Shown here in pieces: positions 1 to 10,289 of a stretch of 64,000 nucleotides of DNA. Position 1 is the first letter of the stretch; each line of letters opens with the position of its first letter. A program made the position numbers and the translations under genes. The stretch comes from Coptis chinensis. Taxonomy: Eukaryota; Streptophyta; Magnoliopsida; Ranunculales; Ranunculaceae. The notes beneath the pieces were generated by a model that had not been told where the DNA came from, did not search any database, and was given only the letters and a program-made list of their open reading frames with translations. Location of the stretch: NCBI GenBank assembly GCA_015680905.1, contig CM027378.1, positions 54,647,501-54,711,500 on the forward strand. The letters run 5' to 3'.

Positions 1-223
1 GGTACGGTGGCAGGGTGGAAGCTTGAATTGGCGGCTGTTTTCGGTGGTTTGGGAAATTTGTTTAAGAGAACTCGGGCTGGTGGTTAACAATGGGCGTGGT
101 GTACTTAGGTTTTTTTTTTTATTTATTTATTTTTTTGGTTGTTAGGTTTTCCTTTAAACCTTGTTAACTGGCGGGATGAAAAAGGAAACCGACTGTTTGC
201 GTTTTGGGAAGGAAGGAGACGCC

Positions 224-262
224 TGTGCCACGCACGTGCGTGCGGTTTGGGCCCAAGCCCAA
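224..262 (-). promoter_or_regulatory. G-box plus Site II cluster before ORF-X (Ath-1)
   Basis: A CACGTG G-box core (233-238) lies beside TTTGGGCCCAAGCCCAA (246-262), which contains the TGGGCC and TGGGCT motifs known as Site II elements bound by plant TCP factors. The same pair is kept in Ath-2 (8299-8340) and partly in Ath-3 (near 18670-18705). The position is between integrase and ORF-X. Promoter function is inferred only from motif identity and conservation. Confidence 0.35.
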
Positions 263-399
263 TTCAAATTCCGAACTTTTTCGATATTTCGCGCAATTTC
301 AAATTCAATTTGCGGCCGTTCTTGGTCCGATTTTGGCGAATGAGTTATGGAAATGATCAGTAGAGAATTTCCAATCCAATGATCCATAAAACACTCAAT

Positions 400-959
400 T
401 CCAACTATGGGTGACGTATTAGAAGGTGGAAAAATGCCTCGAAGTGCGTGTGTGACGTAAGTTATGCGAACGAAGGAAATCTAAGTTATAGATAACGTCA
501 ACCCGAATGAACTACGACTAACGGGCCTAAGCAACACAAATGGAAAGTTCGAGCAATCCGGATGGAAAGACCGACTGCCCACCCCCAAACAAATTTTTAA
601 ACACAAAATTTGTTTTAAACGTGGGTCGTTTAAAGTCAGATTCCCAAGACTTGTTGGATTGCTATTTCTATGATTTTAGATTTTTTTTTTATTTTTTTTT
701 TATTTTTTTTTATTATTTTATTATAAGAAAAATGAAAAACAATAAATACATAATTCACCCCATAGAGGAACATGACTCAAAAACCGAGAAAACATGCAAA
801 AGTGGAAAACGTGAATTATGTGAAACGTGGACTTAGGATCCGGTACTTACAGCCACACACTCCATAGGGAGGGCCCGGTTACCTGAATGGTGCACTTACC
901 ACTATATGGAAGTGAAAGGAAGTACACCAAATGACAAAGGTCAGTCCTCATAGACAGGG
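400..959 (-). other. Non-coding spacer after integrase (Ath-1)
   Basis: No coding signal. It holds a five-G tract on the minus strand (582-586, context TTTGTTTGGGGGTGGG) that resembles the polypurine tract of the same family, and a long T-rich run at 679-722. The same spacer is present in Ath-2, Ath-3 and Ath-4; in Ath-4 the LINE LN-1 was inserted in this T-rich part. Confidence 0.6.
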
Positions 960-1705
960 TCCTGTAAAAGGACTTCCTCTACATCAGGGGATAGAAGTTC
1001 GTGAAAATGTTTTTACCGTTGACCATTAACTTGAAAGGTACTATTGTCCTTGGGATTTACCAAGGTGATTGCCCCGTAAGGGGTGACTTCAGTAACCAGA
1101 AAAAGAGCAGACCAACGGGTTTTTAGTTTCCCTAGGAAAATATGTAGACGGGAGTTGTAAAGCAAGACCTTTTGACCGACCACAAACTCTTTGCGCAAGA
1201 TTTGCTTATCATGAACACGTTTCATGTTAGCTTTATAATCCTTCACGAGATCGTAAGAATCGCTACGGATTTCCTCAAGCTCATTCAATTGCAACTTGCG
1301 TTTGACACCCGCCTCATCAATATTGAAGTTAAGGCTTTTTATTGCCCATAGAGCACGGTGCTCTAATTCAACGGGCAAATGACAAGGTTTCCCAAATACA
1401 AGTCTAAAGGGAGACATACCTATAGGAGTTTTGAAAGCCGTCCTATACGCCCATAAGGCATCCGATAGACGCCGACCCGATCTTTCCTATCGGGATTTTG
1501 GTTGTGTCTAAAAATTTTTGATTTCCCTATTAGAAACTTCTACTTGTCCGCTAGTTTGTGGATGATAAGGAGTTGCTACCTTGTGTGTAACTCCATACTT
1601 TTTCACTAGAGATGCAACAACTCTGTTGCAAAAATGTGTTCCACCATTACTAATGATGGCTTTAGGAATGCCAAAACGACATAAAATATACTCTTTAATA
1701 AAATT
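960..1705 (-). pseudogene. Integrase remnant, Ath-1
   Basis: Minus-strand remnant of an Athila-type integrase. The longest open stretch, near 1417-1013, contains [20 protein letters not shown] and the C-terminal [17 protein letters not shown] segment of the GPY/F module found in Ty3/Gypsy integrases. The conserved stretch containing SGQVEVSN lies just upstream. It is nearly collinear with 8961-9740 of Ath-2. The N-terminal part is absent because Ath-2 interrupts it. Broken. Confidence 0.85.
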
Positions 1706-3163
1706 TACTAATTAATAAAGCGTTGAAACTCTAAACGAAAGTAAAACTACAACTTATTTGTTACTAATTTATCAAAGATATTTTTCTACTCTCAATCCTA
1801 TTGAGATATAGGGGAGTAAATGATTCGTTCCACTCCTAGTTCTTTAGCATGCGATGGTTTCGTATCAACTAATCAGTCCAAAGTCTAATGAGAGATTTAC
1901 GAGGGGAATTCTATACTACGAGGTGAATTCAATTAACAAGTTACGAATAACGAAATGATAGAATGCTAAGGGTTTAAATCTAGATAAAGAATTAAAGGGA
2001 ATTGAATCCACCTTAACTCGACTTAATCAACTAACAAAGACTCGTCGTGATCCAAATTGAATGCTTCACATATCAAAATAGTAATTATGATCCCTAATTA
2101 TACATGGCATCTCTACCAATCAATAACTAGCATGTGAGGTCGTCCACCCATTCTCATGGCGAATCAACGACATTCTAGAGTGGAATAAACTCTCGCGACT
2201 ATTTCTAAGTTAACAAGGATCAAGCTTCATCAAGGCTTCTTCAACCCCCTCTAATGGAGGTTTAGCCTTGAGTCATACTACTACCATTTCCCATTGAATT
2301 AAAACTAGACATCAAATTAAACTTCTATCTTATGCAATTTTACTAACAATAATTGAAATCTCAGGTAATAAATAGGAAATGAATAGCAAGTAATAAAGGA
2401 ATTTAGATCTAAACAATTGTAAATGACAAAAATCAAAATGAACAAGAATCTACTATTTTATTTATCTAATCAAGCAATAACAATATTTTCGAGGTTTAAT
2501 CTAAACAAAGGAATGAAAATGAAACTAAACTTAATTAAAAACAATTAAAACTAGATCTAGAATTATCTATATTTTTGGTCTAATTAGCTACCATTAACAA
2601 AGAGCTAAACTTTTGTTTTTATATGCTTCAGATCCAAAAATCATGCATGGGCTTGGAGCCATGTTGTGGGCCGAAAAATCAGGCCTAAAACCCAATTCTT
2701 TCAGTCCAAAAATGCCTTTTCAGTTGGAGTTGGCTTTGACAAACATTTCGTCCACTTCTTCTCCTCTGATTGGGTCTAGGCTTAGACCATTGGAAAGCTC
2801 TTTTTGAGCCGGTCGTTTTGACATAAGGTAGGCCCAATTCCGAGGTCTGAGTCCAAAGATATGGTCTTCGGAAGTTATCGACTTTGTGCAATTTACGCCG
2901 CGTGGACTTTGACTTTTCATCTTTTGACCGGGCTTGACAGAGGCTTTGCCTTCTTGAAAATTGGCCTTTAATCACAGAACTCCTTAGCAACCGACCTTTG
3001 CTCCTTTATCTCGCTAAAGTGGCACATTTCTGCACATAATGGACTTTGAAGCCTGAAATGCATAAAAACACGTAATCAGTATTAACTCTTACTTATTATT
3101 CACATAATTGGTCTAAAAGTACGATTGTTAAGGGGTTAAAACTACAGTTTTGGGCCCTTATCA
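1706..3163 (-). repeat. 3' LTR of Ath-2
   Basis: About 1.46 kb. The right end is clear (TTATCA at 3158-3163, followed by the polypurine tract). The left end is eroded and set to about 1706 from where integrase similarity stops. A minus-strand TATA-like stretch (CATATAAAAAC) lies near 2614-2624. The block around 2630-2710 with repeated GGGCC/GGCCC motifs is shared by the LTRs of Ath-3 and Ath-5 and, in diverged form, those of Ath-4 and Ath-6. Bases 2500-2585 match the inverted fragment at 30122-30205. Confidence 0.8.
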
Positions 3164-3206
3164 AACCAACCCCAAACAGCATTTTGCTTGTCCTCAAGCA
3201 AATATG
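3164..3206 (-). other. Polypurine tract and GAGGACAA motif, Ath-2
   Basis: On the minus strand the 3' LTR is preceded by TTTGCTTGAGGACAAGCAA and then GTTTGGGGTTGGTT directly against TGATAAG. A GAGGACAAGCAA block followed by TTTGGGG is a familiar Athila-type signal for priming plus-strand DNA. The same arrangement stands at 13613-13655 (Ath-3), 37534-37576 (Ath-5) and 56704-56746 (Ath-6). Confidence 0.85.
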
Positions 3207-4726
3207 AGAAATTAGAATAAGTGACCAAAAATGGAGTTCTAACTAATCTCGTTTCGCTGAGTGCGATTGCATTGACCATATGCAACAAGGCCTTAAACCA
3301 CTAGGAATTCCCTAGTAGATGAGTTGTAGCCTCGTGAGAGTTTTCCAGTGAAGGTACTCACAAACTTCATCTATACTATAACGACTAAGAAATAAAACTA
3401 TTGTTTCCTTATTCATGCTCTAAATTAACTATACATCTCACTAGCAATGAATATAGAATAATCAAGTCAAAACCTAAGCTAATATATGCATAATAATCAA
3501 TCTTCTACAATAAACATATATACAATGAGTAATACTATGAAATGCAATAGCAGGTCCATTTCTGAAAACTCGTAATAACGTCTTTAAGTAGGTCCTCACA
3601 TAAATGTCAAGAAAAAAAAGCACTCTGATTTTTCCGCTCAAGTTTCGCTACTCCAGTGTGCAGTGGGCACACTTTACCTTACAATCTCAATGACAAACAA
3701 GGAAGTCGGAGTCGATCAAACACATCTGCCACTTACTATCACATTAACATATTCCTAATTAAGCTAGAGGTCTTTATTAGGTGTTGCGGGGATTATGAGA
3801 TGGTTTAAAAAGGAAGGAAATGGATATTCAAAAGGACAAGTCTGAGATAATAGAGTCTTCATATTATGTAACTTAGAGAAAACCTTGTTATTTTCTTTTG
3901 CTTCTATACTTTGTTTCCATCCTTAGCCATATTTTTCTTTTTCTTTTCTTTGGCTTTTGACTCCCTTTTATTCTATTTTTGGAGTTTTTATTTAGTTCTA
4001 TTTTTCTTTTTCTTTTCCTTGGATGGAAACTTCTTTTCTTTTTCTGAAGCAACTAACTAATTTTGGTTTACACAGGTTTTTCTCTTCTTCTTTCTTCACT
4101 CATTCTATTCTCAGACTTATTCTAGATTGGGTAAGTTTAATTTTTTATTTTGTTTTGTTTTTGTAACAGGGTAAAGGAATTATGGTTTATGGAAGGCTAA
4201 AGAAAGGCTCAGAGGGGCAACTAGCGGAAAATAATTCATAGGTTTGAATTTCTGGCTATATCGATCCAAAGAGGGCCTAAATTCTCGCTTAGGATATGGC
4301 ATAGTGATCAAGCAAGTGGACATGTGATTTTTCTATCCAGATTTTACTTCTCCCTTGTGTTATTTCTCAAATGTTTCGCTCATATAAGGCTTTAGGCTAT
4401 ATTCTCACAGGATTTGTAGAATAAGTACTCTAGCCTAGATTTCAGAAACTTACTGCTAACAATCATAGATACTCATATAATATATTTATAGATAGATGCA
4501 AATATTATTACCTACATATTAACCTAAGTTTCTAACAATTATTCTAATGCAAAAGCTACGTGAGACTTCTAGATTGTTAAAAGCATAGAGAAAGAAAACA
4601 ATACCAATATTCCTAAGTGTATAGCATAAACTTATTTATTTATATTTTTGAAATTTTTAACTTGAAAACAAATGCATATTATACATATCTATATCCTAAC
4701 AGATGCCTTAATTACACGTGTTTCTA
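3207..4726 (-). other. Non-coding 3' module with conserved hairpins (Ath-2)
   Basis: About 1.5 kb with no coding signal, conserved in Ath-2, 3, 5 and 6. Three short inverted repeats stand out: TTGCAT/ATGCAA near 3267-3285, a near-palindrome centred on GGAATTCC at 3298-3318, and AGTGTGC/GCACACT around a five-base loop at 3655-3673. A pyrimidine-rich belt (about 3885-4170) follows. The module lies between two polypurine-like signals. Its role is unknown. Confidence 0.7.
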
Positions 4727-4764
4727 TGCCCCCCCAAATAATAAGCATGCTTTGTCCTCAAAGC
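4727..4764 (-). other. Second polypurine-like signal, Ath-2
   Basis: The minus strand reads CTTTGAGGACAAAGCATGC and then a TTTGGGGGGG tract, the same two-part layout as the true polypurine tract but about 1.56 kb upstream of it. Copies stand at 15203-15236, 39112-39150 and 58339-58374. It sits directly after ORF-Y. Function unknown. Confidence 0.65.
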
Positions 4765-4975
4765 ATTTAAATAAAGACGGTAGAAAAATACCATGGAAAC
4801 GCGTGAAATTCTGGAACATCTGCAAAACAAGGTTAGAACATACTAATATAGGAAATAATAAAAAAACTGACGCAACTCTATAAGAGTTCCACCCATTATG
4901 GGGTTAACAGAATTAAATTGCTTGGGACATAAGCAGACACTAAATGAAACTAAAAACTTACCTCCACTCCAGCGT

Positions 4976-5891
4976 TTACTCGTCATCCTCCTCTTCTATA
5001 TAGAAGTGAGGTTCCTTCGGATCCAGCCATGCCATAACAACTTGCCACGCCTTCCATCGTGTATCATCAATCATTGCTAATCTCTCGAGTGTTACTTGGT
5101 CTGATGGGGTGTAAGGGGCAACCAAATGAGGTTGCACCTGCCATCCCGACCAAGTCATGGCTCGGAATGATCTGACTAAGCGATTGGTGGGTCTCATGAT
5201 TTCAAGCTTTTTCCAATCCGTGAACTGGGTACAGAATTCCGGTAAGCAACTGCGCATAATGCGGCCAACCAAAACAGGCATAAGAAGATACTTATGCCTC
5301 ATGGTATGGGCTCTCTTTAGAGTAGCCACTAAAACTCGGGGAATGTCATATCGGCGACGTCCCTTAGCTAAAGCAAGGAAAATGTCACCAGCGGTACTAT
5401 TGGCAGAAGTAAACTGCCGTTCCCCTAAAATATTCATCATAATGAATAACATGGTTGTACCTATGTTGAGAGATAGGCTACCAAGGGCTATGCTATATCG
5501 CCCTTGGTCCATGACACGAAATACTCCTCCTCCATAATACTCTTGGAAATTTGCATATTCATAGAGGTATGAGTTATCGGTCATATACCCCCACGTGAAC
5601 ATAGGGTCAGGCAAGGGCAATCCCAAAACCAAAGCTACCAAATACTTACTGAATTCTATAGTCGTGTCATTAATTGCAAGGGAAAATTTTTGTTCTCCTT
5701 CTTGGTTACAATAGAATGTAATATGATTATAGAAAAATTCAGTTAGCTGAGGTGAAAAAGTATCGTCATCCCTCACCAGAAGATGCCGCCATCCTAATTG
5801 CACGATCCGCTCGCGGAACGATGCTCCATAGGTATCGGTTCCCAAAGAAGTCTTGAACGATCGTTCGGGGAATGACTATAGGAGATGTCAT
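4976..5891 (-). pseudogene. ORF-Y remnant (second extra Athila ORF), Ath-2
   Basis: The conserved ATG at 5889-5891 opens an MTSP-type start shared by all ORF-Y copies here. The body has GWRHLLVRDDDTFSPQL, then FSKYLVALVLGLPLPDP, SIALGSLSLNIGTTMLF, KYLLMPVLVGRIM and an acidic end (EEEDDE). I relate it, from memory of the family, to the plant 'putative transposon protein' domain found downstream of pol in Athila-type elements, a region sometimes called env-like. I see no signal peptide or clear membrane anchor, so an envelope role is not supported. Length is about 300 codons. Broken, few breaks. Confidence 0.75.
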
Positions 5892-6000
5892 CTCAAAACT
5901 ACTCTCTGGAATAGCTGTGACGATCCTGGAACAACTCACCCAAAATCATAAATTTTCGTCTCACGGAAATCGGTATGAGAGTAGCGCTCTCCAAGAATTG

Positions 6001-6185
6001 GACTTCCAGGCACTTGGGCGTCGGTGGCGCTCATATGGGGCGCAGGTGCACCTGATGGTTTTCGAGTTATAGTACTATAAGCACAGGTGCGCTTGTTTTG
6101 GGAGCAAGTGCGCTCTGACTAGAATTTGTGGCAGTGCCAAAGGCATGAAGTGGCTCCACGAGGGGGCAAAGGCGCCCGAAGTTCT
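6001..6185 (-). repeat. GC-rich minisatellite in ORF-Y leader (Ath-2)
   Basis: Imperfect copies of a GGGCGCAGGTGCGCTC-like unit (plus-strand form) lie just upstream of the ORF-Y start in reading direction. The unit is self-complementary at its GCGC ends. Related arrays lie in front of gag and ORF-Y in the other copies and, as a short version, in front of ORF-X in Ath-4. Confidence 0.65.
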
Positions 6186-6284
6186 TGAACCGCGGAATGT
6201 GAGAAGGAAAAGAAGGGAAAACGTGGGATTGAAGGGTGATGGTTGAATGTGGGAGATGTGAGTTTTGTGTGGAGAATGAATGAA

Positions 6285-6295
6285 GTTTATATAGG
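6285..6295 (-). promoter_or_regulatory. TATA-like box before ORF-Y (Ath-2)
   Basis: Minus-strand CCTATATAAAC about 400 bases ahead of the ORF-Y start. Matching boxes stand at the same place at 16723-16733, 30493-30504, 40572-40582 and 59949-59959. Conservation across five diverged copies suggests an internal promoter, which is an inference. Confidence 0.45.
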
Positions 6296-6587
6296 GTTTG
6301 GGTTCCTAAACCGATTCGGCAAGTTGCCAAAAATTTTTTTTTTAAGGCAATTGTCGGAAACAACAAGTTTCCAAACCGAAAATGGAAACAACCCATATTC
6401 TGGATTCTATTCTAAATGTAATATCTCTTATGCTGAATCTAGAATAGTAACTTCTAAATTCTCATAAATTTCATGTTGCCATCACATATAATCATAGATA
6501 TGCCGATATCGGCCAAATTGTCAACCCTCACTCGAAAACAATTTTACAAAAGATTAGCATATACGAATTGTGGTAGGGTGAAATAAT

Positions 6588-6609
6588 ACAACCCCCAAAC
6601 AATTCGGGA
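6588..6609 (-). other. G-tract between ORF-X and ORF-Y (Ath-2)
   Basis: Minus-strand CCCGAATTGTTTGGGGGTTG. It has the GTTTGGGGG core of the polypurine tract without the GAGGACAA block, and stands at the boundary of the two ORF modules. Counterparts lie near 30805, 40875 and 60255. Confidence 0.5.
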
Positions 6610-6794
6610 AGGTGGAATAGATGATAAAAACATGCACAATTTGAACATAACCAAAATTATATTAAAACAATGTAATTCAAACAACATCAAACCCAAATTC
6701 TAATTTAATTACTTAACTAATGTCCGAACTAATAAAAATATAAAATAAATAAAGACAAAATAACATCAAAACACAATATTCTTCGAAACACCTA

Positions 6795-8030
6795 GCCACG
6801 TGATGAAACTGGAGCCGGAGATGGAGATTGGTCCTGGAGTGATGAATTGCCTGCGCCATCTGTTCTTCGGCAACGACGCTCATGCCTCTCAGACTCATCT
6901 GAAACAGAACCCTCCAAGGGTGGCATGCATCATAGCATCTCTATTCGGAACAAGCGCTGTGCTTCCATCTCAGTCCTGAGTATTGCATACTGGGCTTGGT
7001 GATGCTGGTGGATAGTCTCCATGTTAGACAAGATATCTTCCTGACCCCTTTTGACATTTCAACTCTCGTCTGAAGGTTCGTTTGTTTATTTCGAACTACA
7101 ATCTGTCTATCTCGGATATCTTCACAAATACCATAAACCTTAACGCTAAAGCCAGTTTGCAACACTTGCATGCGTTCTAAATTAGAACTACAACTATCTA
7201 ATGCATCTTCATCCAGACATGTCATATCTTCCATTTCATACTCCAACTGAACTACATTTCTTTCAGACAACGGCCAAGTCTCTTGGATGCAATCCGTATA
7301 AATACTTGCATTATAATGCAATTTGATCTTAATAGGAGCAGATTTTGCGACGCTCTAATTGATGACATGATCTTAGTGATCAATCTTGGAAGGGGCGCGA
7401 TCTCTGTCCTCCTCTAATCACATTTAAAATTAACTTCGAGGATGCAGAAATTATACTTATTCGTTTGCAAAATCCGAGAGAACGTCGCGGACATTGCAGA
7501 CCGATGTCGCGATTTTTTTTTTCGAGGGCGTTCCTACCAATCCAGCGAGCTCTGATCGGTTGGTTGGTTCTCGACTTGACTAGCGGGCCGAATGAGAACT
7601 TCAGATTGTATTCACCTTCCACAACAAGTATCTTTCATCAAAGCGGGAACTCACGGTATCTTTGGGATTCCCTGAATGGTAGTTTCTAGGTTGCTTTCAA
7701 GCGTAGCGCCTAAAAAAGCTCGACCACCAACAACCGCCTCTCGTTACTTCCTCCTTCTCCCTTGAACCTTAACAAAAATTCGATCCCCTCCACCTCTTTC
7801 TTCATATAGAATTGTTCTACAAAATCATAGTGGTAAAATCCTCCGTTGAAAGTACCACAGTCTATTCCAATTTCTCCTAATCATCTCGGCGCCGTAAAAT
7901 GGCGTGAAGTTTATCGGCAACAAGCGTGCGTGCTCGTCAAAATTCTTCGTCGTAGCGCCATTGAAGTTTTTGAAACAAACAATGGTTTTGTAGATGGTGG
8001 AGGAGGCGAGTTTGATGAAAAACAACTAAA
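6795..8030 (-). pseudogene. ORF-X remnant (first extra Athila ORF), Ath-2
   Basis: Minus-strand remnant after integrase. Open pieces include NWNRLWYFQRRI (near 7870), RARWIGRNALEKK (near 7540), an acidic stretch MEDMTCLDEDALD (near 7220) and an arginine-rich end. The better kept copies in Ath-4 and Ath-6 show the same order: RxWERLWY, LVYDFY, NFVRVNGSRKEL, a WIGRN segment, LPLLITKIM, an acidic stretch and RRR-H-EH near the C-terminus. It resembles ORF-Y in spacing and key positions. Broken, many breaks. Confidence 0.65.
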
Positions 8031-8177
8031 AACAATGGTGGTGGTGATGGTGGGTACGGTGGCAGGTTGGAAGCTTGAATTGGCGGTTGTTTTCGGTGGT
8101 TTGGGAAATTTGTTTGAGAGAACTCGGGCTGGTGGTTAACAATGGGAGTGGTGTAAATAGGTGTTTGTTTTTCTTTT

Positions 8178-8211
<34 letters not shown>

Positions 8212-8298
8212 TTGGTTGTTAGGTTTTCCTTTAAACTTTGTTAACTGGCGGGATGGAAAAGGAAACACGACTGTTTGCGTTTTGGGAAGGAAGGAGAC

Positions 8299-8340
8299 GC
8301 ATGTGCCATGCACGTGCGTGCGGTTTGGGCCCAAGCCCAA
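8299..8340 (-). promoter_or_regulatory. G-box plus Site II cluster before ORF-X (Ath-2)
   Basis: CACGTG core at 8311-8316 beside TTTGGGCCCAAGCCCAA at 8324-8340, matching 224-262 of Ath-1. No TATA-like box is obvious nearby. The plus-strand poly(T) run at about 8176-8206 lies between it and ORF-X. Confidence 0.35.
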
Positions 8341-8639
8341 ATCGAATTCCGAACTTTTTCGATATTTCGCCCAATTTCAAATTCAATTTGCCGCTTCGTT
8401 ACTTGTCCGATTTTGGCGAATGAGTTATGGAAATTATCAGTAGAGAATTTCCAATCCAATGATCAATAAAACACTCAATTCCAACCATGGGTGACGTATA
8501 AGAAGGTAGAAAAATGCCTCGAAGTGCGTGTGTGACGTAAGTTATGCGAACGAAGGAAATCTAAGTTATAGATAACGTCAACCCAAATGAACTACGACTA
8601 ACGGGCCAAAGCAACACAAATGGAAAGTTCGAGCATTCC

Positions 8640-8960
8640 GAATGGAAAGACCGACTGCCCACCCCCAAACAAATTTTTAAACACAAAATTTGTTTTAAAC
8701 GTGGGTCGTTTAAAGTCAGCTTCCCAAGACTTGTTGGATTGCTATTTCTATGATTTTAGCATTTTTTTTTTAATATTTATTATAAGAAAAATGAAAAATA
8801 ATAAATACATAATTCACCCCATAGAGGAACATGACTCAAAAACCGAGAAAACATGCAAAAGTGGAAAACGTGAATTATGTGAAACGTGGACTTAAGATCC
8901 GGTACTTACAGCCCGACACTCCATAGGGAGGGCCCAGTTACCTGAATGGTGCACTTACCA
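8640..8960 (-). other. Spacer after integrase with G-tract (Ath-2)
   Basis: Non-coding. A minus-strand GTTTGGGGGTGGG tract covers 8659-8671, followed toward integrase by a T-rich run (8760-8785). Nearly the same sequence as 560-900 of Ath-1. Confidence 0.55.
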
Positions 8961-10260
8961 CTATATGGAAGTGAAAGGAAGTACACCAAATGACAGGACT
9001 TCCTCTACATCAGGGGACAGAAGCTCGTGAAAATGTTTTAACCGTTGGCCATTGACTTTAAAGGTACTATTGTCCTTCGGATTTACCAAGGTGATTGCCC
9101 CGTAAGGGGTGACTTCAGTAACCAGAAAAGGACCAAACCAATGGGTTTTTAGTTTCCCTGGAAAAATATGTAGACGGGAGTTGTAAAGCAAGACCTTTTG
9201 ACCGACCACAAACTCTTTGCGCAAGACTTGCTTATCATGAACACGTTTCATGTTAGCTTTATAATCCTTCGCGAGATCGTAAGAATCGCTACGGATTTCT
9301 TCAAGCTCATTCAATTGCAACTTGCGTTTGACACCCGCCTCATCAATATTGAAGTTAAGGCTTTTTATAGCCCACAGAGTACAGTGCTCTAATTCAACGG
9401 GCAGATGACAAGGTTTTCCAAATACAAGTCTAAAGGGAGACATACCTATAGGAGTTTTGAAAGTCGTCCTATACGCCCATAAGGCATCCGATAGACGCTT
9501 CGACCAGTCTTTCCTATCAGGATTTACGGTTGTTTCTAAAATCTTTTTGATTTCCCTATTAGAAACTTCTACTTGTCCGCTAGTTTGTGGATGATAAGGA
9601 GTTGCTACCTTGTGTGTAACTCCATACTTTTTCACTAGAGATGCAACAACTCTATTGCAAAAATGTGTTCCACCATCACTAATGATGGCTTTAGGAATGC
9701 CAAAATGACAGAAAATATACTCCTTAATAAAAAATACAACTGTATTATAGTCATTGCTATGGGAAGCCATGGCCTCTATCCATTTAGACACGTAGTCCAT
9801 GGCAACTAGAATATAAATGAAACCGTGGGAAATAGGGAAGGGACCCATGAAATCAATGCCCCAAACGTCAAAAATTTCTACTATCATGATTGGATTTAAT
9901 GGCATCATATTACGCTATGTGATTCGCCCAAGTTGTTGGCAACGAATACACGTCTTGCAATGCACTTAGGCATCCTTAAAAAGGGTAGGCCAATAAAATC
10001 CACATTGAAGAACTTTAGAGGCTGTTTTCATTCAACTAAAATGGCCACCACACTCTTTGTCATGGCAGAACGATAGAACTTCATTATATTCCCACTGGGG
10101 AATACAATGACGAATAATCTTATCTGCACAATACTTAAAAAGGTAGGGCTCATCCCAGTAGTATAACTTAACTCTGGCCAAGAACTGCTTACGTTCATTT
10201 CTTGACCAATCATAAGGAATAACATCAGCTGCTAAATAATTTATAATGTCAGCATACCAT
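8961..10260 (-). pseudogene. Integrase of Ath-2
   Basis: An uninterrupted 315-codon stretch (9908-8961) carries the catalytic core: the first Asp in [11 protein letters not shown], the second in [10 protein letters not shown], and the Glu in [16 protein letters not shown], then a [20 protein letters not shown]-type module near the C-terminus. The zinc-binding N-terminal region lies upstream at about 9930-10225. This is the best kept integrase in the window. It cuts and joins element DNA into the host genome in the family. It belongs to an element broken elsewhere. Confidence 0.9.
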
Positions 10261-10289
10261 GGTGCTGAAAAAATAGCATAAAGATGCTC

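Larger units (their letters stand above)
1..1705 (-). mobile_element. Ath-1, Athila-type LTR retrotransposon fragment
   Basis: This is the oldest layer at the left edge. In minus-strand order it holds the C-terminal half of integrase, a T-rich spacer with a G-tract, and the leader and first bases of ORF-X, then runs off the window. Bases 1-960 align by eye with about 8050-8960 of Ath-2, which identifies the parts. The right edge near 1705 is where the 3' LTR of Ath-2 begins inside integrase, so Ath-1 was already in place when Ath-2 arrived. It is broken, with several breaks in what is visible. The Athila assignment comes from the integrase sequence and its shared architecture with the other copies. 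Confidence 0.85.

Noticed and set aside
4976-5891. ORF-Y as a true envelope protein
   Set aside because: No signal peptide, no clear membrane anchor and no cleavage site visible; it fits better with the plant transposon-protein domain family.
8176-8206. Poly(T) run as the tail of a LINE or processed gene copy
   Set aside because: The spacer continues on both sides as in Ath-1, with no target duplication and no adjacent gene-like sequence.
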